The notes beneath the pieces were generated by a model. That model had not been told where the DNA came from, did not search any database, and saw only the letters and a list, made by a program, of their open reading frames with translations. 64,000 bases of DNA from Paractinoplanes bogorensis (GTDB lineage: Bacteria; Actinomycetota; Actinomycetes; Mycobacteriales; Micromonosporaceae): the NCBI RefSeq assembly GCF_018829635.1, contig NZ_JAHKKG010000009.1:1-64000 (forward strand), in the 5' to 3' direction. Shown here piece by piece: positions 51,908 to 59,087 of this stretch; position 1 is the stretch's first letter; each line of letters starts with the position of its first letter. A program made the position numbers and the translations under genes.

Positions 51908-52017
51908 ACCCGGCGGACCGTACGTGTTCGTCGATACGTGTGTGCACGGATGTGGCGTTCCGGTCTGAGCTGCCAACCTGATCCGGCCCTTGTTTCTCGA
52001 CGGAAAAGGACGACTCC

Positions 52018-52344
52018 ATGCGCCGACTTGGCATCCTCGCTGCCACGGCTTTTCTGGCCGTAGCCGGAACAGCCACCGCCGCCAACGCAGCAGTATCCGC
52101 GCCCTCCGTCAACCTCGACTGTGAATCTGGCCTGAACCGCTACCTGTGCTCCACCGTCCTTTCCGGCGGTGCCCCCACGTCGATTCGCTGGTCGGTCAAC
52201 GGCATCCCCATGCCCGCTTGGGACGGACGCCGCGCCACCACCGGCCCCTGCACCGCGTCCACCGTCGTCTCCGTCACCGTCTCGAATTCGGCCGGATCTG
52301 ACTCGGCCTCGTGGCGCGGCTGCCGCAGCGGCCCCTGGCTGTGA
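52018..52344 (+). CDS. Small secreted protein
   Basis: A 108-residue exported protein. Signal peptide MRRLGILAATAFLAVAGTATAANA is cleaved before AVSAPSVNLDC. The mature part of about 84 residues has four Cys residues and an Ig-like beta pattern (SIRWSVNGIPMPAW; STVVSVTVSNSAGSDS). AAAGGA lies eight bases before ATG 52018. Function unknown. It precedes the LAL regulator, separated by 72 bp with a hairpin. Confidence 0.7.
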   Translation: MRRLGILAATAFLAVAGTATAANAAVSAPSVNLDCESGLNRYLCSTVLSGGAPTSIRWSVNGIPMPAWDGRRATTGPCTASTVVSVTVSNSAGSDSASWRGCRSGPWL

Positions 52345-52359
52345 CCTGACGCCGGTCCG

Positions 52360-52409
52360 CCCCTCGCCCCGGGTTGCAACAATGGCCCGAAAGATCCTCT
52401 GGCGAGGGG
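52360..52409 (+). promoter_or_regulatory. 5'-UTR hairpin overlapping the LAL ribosome site
   Basis: CCCCTCGCC (52360-52368) pairs perfectly with GGCGAGGGG (52401-52409), and an inner GGG/CCC step can extend it. The 3' arm contains GAGGGG, the ribosome site of GTG 52417. Folded mRNA would therefore hide the start. It may also work as a terminator of the upstream small gene, although the 32-nt loop is long for that. Confidence 0.55.
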
Positions 52410-52416
52410 TTACCGG

Positions 52417-55131
52417 GTGTCGATGCTGGTTGGTCGGGAATCAGAATGGCGAGCGGCCCAGGCCGCCTGGGAATCGCTCACCGACGGCAGCCAAGTCCTC
52501 GAGGTGGTCGGCGAGCCCGGCATCGGCAAAACCCGCCTGCTGGCCGAGATCGCCCGGCAAACCCGCGATTCCCTTTTCCGTACGCTCACCGGCCGCGCCA
52601 CGGAATTCGAGTCGGAGCTGCCGTTCGCCGTGATAATCGAGGCGCTGGATCACCACGTACGGAAAAACGCCTCTCTGTTGCAGTCGCGGCTGACCACAGA
52701 GGACATCGGTCGGCTGGGTTCGATCCTCGACGGACTGCCGGACGGTTCCGAGGTGTACGCGGGCGAGCGCTATCGCACGTTGCGGGCGATCCGGCAGCTC
52801 CTGGAAATCCTCGCCGAACCGAGCGGCCTCGTGCTGATCCTCGACGACGTGCATTGGTGTGACGCGGCGACGATCGACCTCATCGACTATTTGATTCGGC
52901 AGCCGCCGGACGCTCCGGTGCTTCTCGTTCTCGCTTATCGGCCGGCCCAGGCACCGGCACGGCTGGCGTCGAGTGGCCGGCGACTGACCTTGGGTCCGCT
53001 GTCCGAGGCCGACGTCGAGCACCTGCTGGGCACCGGCCCCGCCGAAGCAGCCCGGCTCACCCGTCTCAGCGGCGGGAACCCGCTCTATCTGGACGCGTTG
53101 CGCCGCTACGAGACGACGAGCGCGGGCACCGTACGGACTCTGGATGACCTTGATCCGGCCATCGCGGCCCTGCCCGCGGAGGTGAGAGTCGCGTTCAGCG
53201 CCGAACTCTCCGCCCTCGACCCGGACAGCCGACTGCTCGCGTCGGCGGCCGCAGTCGGCGGTGACGAATGCGAGCCGGCCCTGCTCGCCGTGATCGCCGA
53301 ACTCCGCGACGCCACCGTCCTGCGCTGTCTCGACGACCTGGTCGCCCGTGACCTCATGCAGGCGGTGCCGGGCACGGGGCGTTTCCGGTTCCGCCATCCC
53401 CTCGTACGGCATGTGGTCTACGCCTCGGCCGCAGCCGGATGGCGGCTTGCCGCCCACGCCCGCGCCGCCGCCTACCTGGAAGGGGTCGGCGCTCCACCCC
53501 GAGCGCGCGCTCACCACGTCGCCCGCTCGGCCACCCTCGGCGACGCCCGAGCCGCAACGGTCCTGGTCGACGCTGCGCAGGCGGTCGGGCCGCAAGCTCC
53601 CGCCACCGCCGCGTACTGGGCTCAGGCCGCCCTCTGCCTCCTGCCCGGCGACACCGCCGAGGCGGGCCTGCCCAGCCGCGCCGACCTGTCGATCTTCCTC
53701 GCCGAGCGCCAGGCCGCCAGCGGTTTCCTCACCGAAGCTCGCAAGACCATGGGCACCGTCCTGGACGTGCTGCTCGCCCCCGGCGATCCCGCCCGCCCCG
53801 CCGCGGTCGGCTACACCGGCCTGCTGCTGCGCTTGATCGGCCAGCACGAGGAGGCCGAAGCCCTGCTGGCCGCCGAACCCCCCGACCCCGACGTCCTATT
53901 ACAGCTGGCCACGTACGCGTTGATCCGAGGCCACCTGTACGAGGCCGACGAACGCCTGCACCGAGCCTCCGAACTCGCCGCTCCCGGCAGTGCCGTGGCC
54001 GCCATCGCCCAGGGAATCCGCTCGATGACGGGCGTCGAGCCACCGCTCAAATCCACCGCCGCCCTGCTCGACACCCTCTCCGACGACGACATCGCCGCCC
54101 GCCTCGACGTCTGCGCGTGGATGTGCTGGAGCAGCCTCGACGCCGAGGGCACCAGCGACTCACTGCGCCGGCTGCGGCGCTGTCGGCAGATCGCGGTGCG
54201 GTTCGGGCACAGCTTCGTGCTGCCTTACCTGCTGGCCATGCAGGCCCTGATGCAAGCACGTCTGGGCCGCATCACCGACGCCATGCGCGACGCCGACGAG
54301 GCCGTGGGCATAGCCCGAATGCTCGCCGCCGACGAACCGCTCTCGCTAGCCCTGCTCACCAAGTGCTGGCTGCTCAAATGCGCGACCGACCACGCCGGCG
54401 CCATCGACGCGGGCGAGCAGGCCGTAGCCGCCGCCACGGCCGGCCGGGGTTGGCTCTCCACCGCTCAGGCGATGCTGGCTTTCGCCCGCTTGGCGTCCGG
54501 CGACCACGAACGCGGCGCAGCCGACCTGATAGCTGCCGGCGGTGGGCCGTCGTTGACGCGGCTCTATCCCCACAACCGTACGGTGGCCTGCATTTCCCTG
54601 AGCGCCCTCGCGACCGACCCGGCGTCGGCGCGCCACTGGGCCGACCTGGCCGAAACCGTGGGCGCCTCCAACGGCGGGGCGGCGTTGCTGGCGCGAGCTT
54701 TGGCCGAGGGAATTGCTGATCCCGTACGCGGTGGGGCGCTGGCCGAAGCAGCCGCCGCTTTACTGACCGAGGTCGAACAGCTGGTGATGGCCGCACGTGC
54801 CTGGCTGGCAGCAGTCACAATGCACCAGCGTTCCGGCGATTTCGGGGCGGCGCGCACCGCCCTAACCCGAGCCGAACAACTCAACGGCCGAATGGACTGC
54901 GCCGAAATCTCGGCCGGCATCCAGCAGCTGACACACCGCCTGCTGCCCCCGGTCGGCCTGACACCTCGGGAGAGCGAGATCGCGGCCCTGATCGCCGACG
55001 GCCGCTCCAACACCGAGATAGCCGCAAAACTCCACTTGAGCATCCGTACGGTAGAAACCCACGCGTCTCGCATCTACACAAAGCTGGGCGTCCCGACCCG
55101 AGCCGCCGCCGTCAGCCGCTTAGCCTCCTGA
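52417..55131 (+). CDS. LAL-family transcriptional regulator (AAA + LuxR)
   Basis: A 904-residue large ATP-binding regulator of the LuxR family. Walker A is GEPGIGKT (residues ~32-39), Walker B LVLILDDVHWCD (~140-151), then TPR-like helical repeats (~330-830) and a C-terminal LuxR helix-turn-helix (LTPRESEIAALIADGRSNTEIAAKL). GTG 52417 or ATG 52423 can start it; GAGGGG is before both but lies in a hairpin. LAL regulators activate polyketide or sugar-use genes in actinomycetes. No such cluster adjoins, so its target is not local. Confidence 0.9.
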   Translation: MSMLVGRESEWRAAQAAWESLTDGSQVLEVVGEPGIGKTRLLAEIARQTRDSLFRTLTGRATEFESELPFAVIIEALDHHVRKNASLLQSRLTTEDIGRLGSILDGLPDGSEVYAGERYRTLRAIRQLLEILAEPSGLVLILDDVHWCDAATIDLIDYLIRQPPDAPVLLVLAYRPAQAPARLASSGRRLTLGPLSEADVEHLLGTGPAEAARLTRLSGGNPLYLDALRRYETTSAGTVRTLDDLDPAIAALPAEVRVAFSAELSALDPDSRLLASAAAVGGDECEPALLAVIAELRDATVLRCLDDLVARDLMQAVPGTGRFRFRHPLVRHVVYASAAAGWRLAAHARAAAYLEGVGAPPRARAHHVARSATLGDARAATVLVDAAQAVGPQAPATAAYWAQAALCLLPGDTAEAGLPSRADLSIFLAERQAASGFLTEARKTMGTVLDVLLAPGDPARPAAVGYTGLLLRLIGQHEEAEALLAAEPPDPDVLLQLATYALIRGHLYEADERLHRASELAAPGSAVAAIAQGIRSMTGVEPPLKSTAALLDTLSDDDIAARLDVCAWMCWSSLDAEGTSDSLRRLRRCRQIAVRFGHSFVLPYLLAMQALMQARLGRITDAMRDADEAVGIARMLAADEPLSLALLTKCWLLKCATDHAGAIDAGEQAVAAATAGRGWLSTAQAMLAFARLASGDHERGAADLIAAGGGPSLTRLYPHNRTVACISLSALATDPASARHWADLAETVGASNGGAALLARALAEGIADPVRGGALAEAAAALLTEVEQLVMAARAWLAAVTMHQRSGDFGAARTALTRAEQLNGRMDCAEISAGIQQLTHRLLPPVGLTPRESEIAALIADGRSNTEIAAKLHLSIRTVETHASRIYTKLGVPTRAAAVSRLAS

Positions 55132-55159
55132 CCCGCACAACACCACCGAGGTAGAACCT

Positions 55160-55528
55160 TTGTCTTCCATCGAAGATCTGACGGCGCAGGTGCGAGCGTT
55201 CGCCGAGGAACGCAACTGGGAACAGTTCCACACGCCGAAGAACCTGAGCATGGCGCTCGCCGGCGAGGTCGGCGAACTGCTGGCCGAGCTGCAGTGGCTC
55301 ACGCCAGAACAGTCAGCGGCCGTCATGTCAGACGAGAACCTCGGCCCACGAGTCCGCGCCGAAATAGGCGACGTAACCATCTACCTCGTACGTCTGGCTG
55401 ACGTACTCGGCATCGACCTAGTCCAAGCCGGCATGGACAAACTGAACGAGGCCGCACGCCGCTACACGGTCGAGGCTTCCCACAGCTCAGCAGCGAAGAT
55501 CGGCAGCGACAACCCGCAAGCGTCATAG
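55160..55528 (+). CDS. MazG-like nucleotide pyrophosphohydrolase
   Basis: A 122-residue all-alpha NTP pyrophosphatase of the MazG/dCTPase (RS21-C6) type. Metal-site motifs are ALAGEVGELLAELQW and EIGDVTIYLVRLADVLGID, giving the E-x-x-E and E-x-x-D ligands. The start is a rare TTG at 55160, supported by CGAGG 55146-55150. It hydrolyses non-canonical or excess dNTPs to the monophosphate plus PPi. Just downstream begins the eroded mobile region. The C-terminal tail SSAAKIGSDNPQAS is non-conserved. Confidence 0.85.
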   Translation: MSSIEDLTAQVRAFAEERNWEQFHTPKNLSMALAGEVGELLAELQWLTPEQSAAVMSDENLGPRVRAEIGDVTIYLVRLADVLGIDLVQAGMDKLNEAARRYTVEASHSSAAKIGSDNPQAS

Positions 55529-55565
55529 CCGCATGCTTCATCGCGACGAGTACGACCCGTAACGA

Positions 55566-55665
55566 CCAGCCAAGATCGGTACGCCGCCCGGGTGTGCTCG
55601 GACAACCGCCGGTTCGCCAGCCACACCTCGGTGACCTGCTCGGCCGCCCTGACCGTGCGCGAACG
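55566..55665 (-). pseudogene. Tyrosine recombinase (integrase) N-terminal remnant
   Basis: On the minus strand the frame reads ...AAEQVTEVWLANRRLSEH then TRAAYRSWL, the classic start of the SAM-like core-binding domain of phage/ICE tyrosine integrases. A TAG stop lies immediately upstream in frame and no start codon with a ribosome site precedes it. Downstream the frame drifts into antisense of the MazG gene. The whole catalytic domain (R-H-R-Y) is missing. It is a short fragment, so the call rests on this motif. Confidence 0.55.
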
Positions 55666-55675
55666 CTAATGTCTA

Positions 55676-55921
55676 TCACCCGGCCGCCGTGCGGTAGTGA
55701 CCAGCCGACACCGTGCTCCGGACCTGAGAGGTCAGGTGGTAGCCGTCGTGTCGTGGGCAGAAGTACACGGCTCGCGGAAAGTACGGGTTGTGCCGCTCAC
55801 GCCGAAGCTGGATGTACCGCAGCTCCCGTACGGCGAGTTTCTGACTGGCGTAGCACCGCTTGCGGTCGCAGCCACGAGCGTGGCAGCGACCGGCCACGGC
55901 GACCGGCGTAACTGTCCCCAT
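55676..55921 (-). CDS. Small Cys/His-rich protein, plasmid/ICE type
   Basis: An 81-residue basic protein with CHARGCDRKRCYASQK, RHNPYFPRAVYFCPRHDGYH and a LTS end. The layout C-x4-C...(~30)...Y-x-C-P-x-H/G-x-W/Y-H-L-T-S is that of small zinc-binding proteins common on actinomycete plasmids, phages and integrative elements, of unknown function. Its stop abuts the integrase remnant, and it is followed upstream by 800 bp of non-coding, less GC-rich DNA. This fits a decayed mobile element. Confidence 0.55.
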   Translation of the reverse strand: MGTVTPVAVAGRCHARGCDRKRCYASQKLAVRELRYIQLRRERHNPYFPRAVYFCPRHDGYHLTSQVRSTVSAGHYRTAAG

Positions 55922-56748
55922 TCGCGCTCACCTTTCGAGATGACTTCATCCGTGATCCGGTTCTGTCATCACCGTAGGGCGCACAAACTCTTGTATTTGA
56001 ATAGATAGCTATCGCCCGCGTTTGAACTCAGACAGGCTAGAAATCGCGGGCAATTGGCACCTGACACTGCTTAGAAGTCTGGTTTCGGCAACGGGCACGG
56101 CGTCGCAAACAGGATTAAAATTTTCGGTCGTGATCCACCTCACTGTCGACCGTTACACGCGGCGCTGAGCACTGGGGAGTCCTTCAGCCGCGCTGTCGGA
56201 ATTGCCTGGCCGGTAGCCGTTTAATCAACCGCGCACATTCGGTTGAGACGCCGTAACTCACAACTCGAGGTGGATCGCCTCTCTTGGTCGCTTCGCCTGG
56301 AGTCGGGCAGCGCGACACGAGCTGGTGCCGGCGCTGCCCACAGCTAGCCGGGGAACGACTGCTGAGGTCAGCCATGCCTGCGCTAGCTCGTCATGCCCAT
56401 CTCCTGAGGTGCGGACCCGTAGCTTCAGAGCCTCCGCGGTCGGGATGCCCTCATTCGACCCGACCAGGTCGACGGCGCGTCAGTGCAACAACCTGGGTGG
56501 GCGTCCATCGTCAATTTGCAACGGCTTCGCTGAGTTCCTCGCTTGGGGCTCGACCCGAACGCATTCGCGTACTCGAGTTTGAAAGTTGAACATCAATGAC
56601 TCCGACTCTCGCTGAAGGTGGTTGTAGTCGCGGTTATTCGCGCCTTGAGAGCACCGCTCGCGGCGTCCACTTGAATGTTCTGTACGGCAGTGTCGGCGCA
56701 GCGCAAGCCGTACCAGCGGCTTCGATGTTCGCGGGGCTGAACTCGCAG
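55922..56748. other. Low-GC non-coding stretch, eroded island
   Basis: This 827-bp stretch is visibly richer in A/T than the window average (for example around 55990-56140), with no consistent codon pattern. Open frames on either strand are short and lack ribosome sites. Upstream of 55921 it may carry the small gene's promoter. No tRNA, long repeat or IS end was recognised. It is best read as decayed foreign DNA. Confidence 0.5.
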
Positions 56749-57204
56749 TCAGGAGCGGGCGAGCTCTACCGACAGCACTCGGCGCAGAACAACAACGACC
56801 TCGCCCGATGCGAATCGCTCACCCGCCTGCCGCTCCAGACGGGTCACCACCGAAAACATCTCGTCCTGGCCAGCCACCCTCAGATGCGCCACCATCCAGG
56901 CGCCCAAATCGTCCAGAGCGTCCGGCATGACGAAGGCTTCTGGCGGCGGAGACAACGGTGCGGCCTCGGCGTCGAGCCTCGGCAGCGGTGTGCCGGCTGA
57001 CGCGTACTCGCCCGGCGGCATGCCCACGCGGAACGGGTGCACACACACTGGTGTCCCGCCTGGCGTGGCCCGCCAGCCGAGTTCCGGGTTGTAAGTCAAC
57101 TCAGTCCTCGGACGCGTGACCACGTCGAACTCCCCGGGCCCGAGAACCTGACCTGGACAGATCCCGCACGTCTCGTCACACCAACGTTCCAGAGGGCCAA
57201 CCAC
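56749..57204 (-). CDS. Hypothetical protein
   Basis: A 151-residue frame starting at GTG 57204 (VVGPLERWCDETCGICPG). Three Cys residues near the N-terminus could bind a metal (C-x3-C-x2-C). The middle is Pro-rich (GMPPGEYASAGTPLP; APLSPPPEAFVMP). The C-terminal ~55 residues are helical and native-looking in codon use (ALDDLGAWMVAHLRVAGQDEM). No family is recognised and no clear ribosome site precedes the GTG. It may be part of the mobile island. Confidence 0.5.
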   Translation of the reverse strand: MVGPLERWCDETCGICPGQVLGPGEFDVVTRPRTELTYNPELGWRATPGGTPVCVHPFRVGMPPGEYASAGTPLPRLDAEAAPLSPPPEAFVMPDALDDLGAWMVAHLRVAGQDEMFSVVTRLERQAGERFASGEVVVVLRRVLSVELARS

Positions 57205-57442
57205 GCCGCCATGTTAAGGCCGATACATGCTCCGCAGTTGCTCTGCGACCCGCTAGCACCCCGTGGCAGCCATGGTCCCTGTCCGAAAATGCCCAGAACC
57301 TGAACGCAGATGCTCGAATACGCTCGGCCGACGCTCCTACCAGCGGGAAACGCTCTGACGGTCGTCCGGCACTACCCGTTTGCACCCCCTGGGACGCCCG
57401 GGCACGCGTGAGAACGCCCTGGTAGGTACCATATGGCCGTAG
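57205..57442. other. Gap before the tRNA
   Basis: No gene seen in these 238 bp. ACCATATGG (57428-57436) just before the tRNA includes an AT-rich -10-like hexamer (CATATG), the likely tRNA promoter region. Confidence 0.4.
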
Positions 57443-57515
57443 GCCCTCGTAGCTCAGGGGATAGAGCATCGGTTTCCTAAACCGTGTGTCGTAGGTTCGA
57501 TTCCTACCGGGGGCA
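57443..57515 (+). tRNA. tRNA-Arg (anticodon CCT)
   Basis: 73-nt cloverleaf. Acceptor arms are GCCCTCG (57443-57449) and CGGGGGC (57508-57514) with discriminator A57515. The D arm has GCTC/GAGC, the anticodon loop is TTCCTAA with anticodon CCT, and the T arm is GTAGG-TTCGATT-CCTAC. CCA is not encoded, as usual in actinobacteria. It reads the rare AGG arginine codon. No duplicated 3' end (attachment site) was noticed nearby. Confidence 0.95.
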
Positions 57516-57566
57516 CTTCCGCTGCGCGCTTCTCGGCGCGGTGATCACGCGCGTTAGCTTGAGTGG

Positions 57567-58304
57567 GTGCTGAGCGACGAGGAACGCATCCTCCTGGCAC
57601 CCCACCTCGCCCTGCTGAGGCGAGCCCACGCTGACCTCGTTGCGGCGGAGGAGGCGCTTCAGGCCGCCGACCAGGATCGGGCTCGGTCGGCCGGTGAGTC
57701 GGACTGGCGTGACCGGCTGCTTGGTGGGCTGTTCAGCGCTGACGATGGCCGGGCCAAGCGGTTTCGGCAGGCTCGGGACTCGCGCAAAGCCGCCGACACG
57801 ACGCTGGCTGAGGCTCGCGAACGGTATGGGAAGTATGCCGACCGGGTGAACGGGATGCTCGAGCCGATGCTGGTTCGCGATGACCCGGTGATCAAGGGGC
57901 TTGTGGCGGCGGTGCGGGCGTGTGATGACGCTCTGCGCGCCTGCCAACAGCTGAGTACTCGGATTGCCTCGGGGGTGGCTAAGCCCGCTCCGAAGCAGCG
58001 GGAGCAGGAGAGCTGGCACGAAGCCGAGTTTGGGCGGCAGCGCCTGACCGAACTGGTGGGCGAGGTGCGGGCGGCCGGGCCGGGGCTTCGGAAGAAGGTC
58101 GAGCGGGCGGCCAAGGCGGTCGGGATGCCTGTGCCGGCGGTTCCGGAGACGGGGAACATCCGGACGCTCGGGCCGGGCGCTGACCAGGGATTGCGTGAGG
58201 TGTCGCGGCAGCTCGACGGGCTGGCCGCCGAACTTGCCCGCTGGCGTAAGGGTGCTGACACGGCGCGAGCTGCGGCGTTGCGCGCGGCGCACGACCGGCT
58301 ATGA
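57567..58304 (+). CDS. Coiled-coil hypothetical protein
   Basis: A 245-residue soluble protein starting at GTG 57567 (MLSDEERILLAPHLALLRRAHADLVAAEEAL). Residues ~1-100 and ~150-245 are charged, Ala/Leu-rich helices with coiled-coil heptads (AADTTLAEARERYGKYADRV; LDGLAAELARWRKGADTARA). A short break at ~180-195 is Pro-rich. No signal peptide, membrane segment or known motif. Function unknown; it may be a scaffold. It lies after the tRNA as a single gene. Confidence 0.65.
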   Translation: MLSDEERILLAPHLALLRRAHADLVAAEEALQAADQDRARSAGESDWRDRLLGGLFSADDGRAKRFRQARDSRKAADTTLAEARERYGKYADRVNGMLEPMLVRDDPVIKGLVAAVRACDDALRACQQLSTRIASGVAKPAPKQREQESWHEAEFGRQRLTELVGEVRAAGPGLRKKVERAAKAVGMPVPAVPETGNIRTLGPGADQGLREVSRQLDGLAAELARWRKGADTARAAALRAAHDRL

Positions 58305-58334
58305 CCCGCAAGCACGGTTCGGCCAAAAGTACGG

Positions 58335-58346
58335 TACGAGTTCGTA
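58335..58346. promoter_or_regulatory. 12-bp palindrome upstream of the lipoprotein-FtsH operon
   Basis: TACGA-GT-TCGTA is a perfect inverted repeat about 56 bp before the lipoprotein start. It could be a regulator site; nothing else supports this. Confidence 0.3.
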
Positions 58347-58402
58347 ACAGCACGGGGTGATACTGCCGGTACGGACAGTGTGCGTCAGAGCGGTGGACTC
58401 AG

Positions 58403-59086
58403 ATGCTTTGGTCTCATGTACCCAGTCGAGCGGTGGCGGCCGGCCTCGTCGTAGGGATTCTGGCGTTGGTGGTGGCTGCGTGTGGGGCGCCCGAGTTCAC
58501 GTACGTCAAGAACTCTGGGCAACAGACCTATTTCAAGGTGCCGCATGAGTGGCATGAGATCGACACCGACTCCGTGGATGACACGCTGAGCGGCACCAAT
58601 CCGGACTCGGCGACCTCGAAGGCGCGTCAGAAGGCCTGGTGGTCGGTGGCCTATGACGCGTCGGAAGTGCCCGATGCCGACCATCTGCTCAGCGCGGGGA
58701 CGACACTTCAGCCCATTGTGTACGTACGGGTGGCTGATCTGAATGAGCCTCAGCAGAACGCCGTCTCGCTCGATATGTTGCGCAACGCATTCCTGCCGGT
58801 GACCGAGGAAGCACGGTCGGCGTCGGCGGGCGCCGCACTGGGGCTGAGTGGGTTCGAGCTCCTTCAGGACGAAGTGCTCACGCCGGAGGGTGGGCTGCAT
58901 GGCGTCCACGTGGTCTATGACTACGAGCTGGCCAGCGGCGTGATGCACACGTTCGATCAGACGGCGCTTCTCAATACCGACGGCAGCAAGTTCTACATGC
59001 TGATCATTCGGTGCTCGACCAGCTGTTTCCGCGAACGGTCGTCCGAGCTGGACACGATCGCGAAGTCCTTCACGGTGAGGAGCTGA
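58403..59086 (+). CDS. Lipoprotein in operon with the FtsH-like protease
   Basis: A 227-residue lipoprotein. Signal peptide AVAAGLVVGILALVVAAC gives lipobox VAAC, then GAPEFTYVKNSGQQTYFKVPHEWHE. The mature domain (~30-227) is mixed alpha/beta, similar to the Mog1/PsbP-like fold (FKVPHEWHEI...; LIIRCSTSCFRERSSELDTIAKSF), which fits small surface proteins. The next gene starts one base after its stop, so the two are strictly coupled. It might act as an outer-face partner or sensor of the membrane protease. Function unknown. Confidence 0.72.
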   Translation: MLWSHVPSRAVAAGLVVGILALVVAACGAPEFTYVKNSGQQTYFKVPHEWHEIDTDSVDDTLSGTNPDSATSKARQKAWWSVAYDASEVPDADHLLSAGTTLQPIVYVRVADLNEPQQNAVSLDMLRNAFLPVTEEARSASAGAALGLSGFELLQDEVLTPEGGLHGVHVVYDYELASGVMHTFDQTALLNTDGSKFYMLIIRCSTSCFRERSSELDTIAKSFTVRS

Positions 59087-59087
59087 C

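Noticed and set aside
57443..57515. tRNA-Arg as the attachment site of the integrase remnant
   Set aside because: The remnant lies upstream of the tRNA, whereas integration at a tRNA 3' end would put the element downstream, and no duplicated tRNA end was seen.
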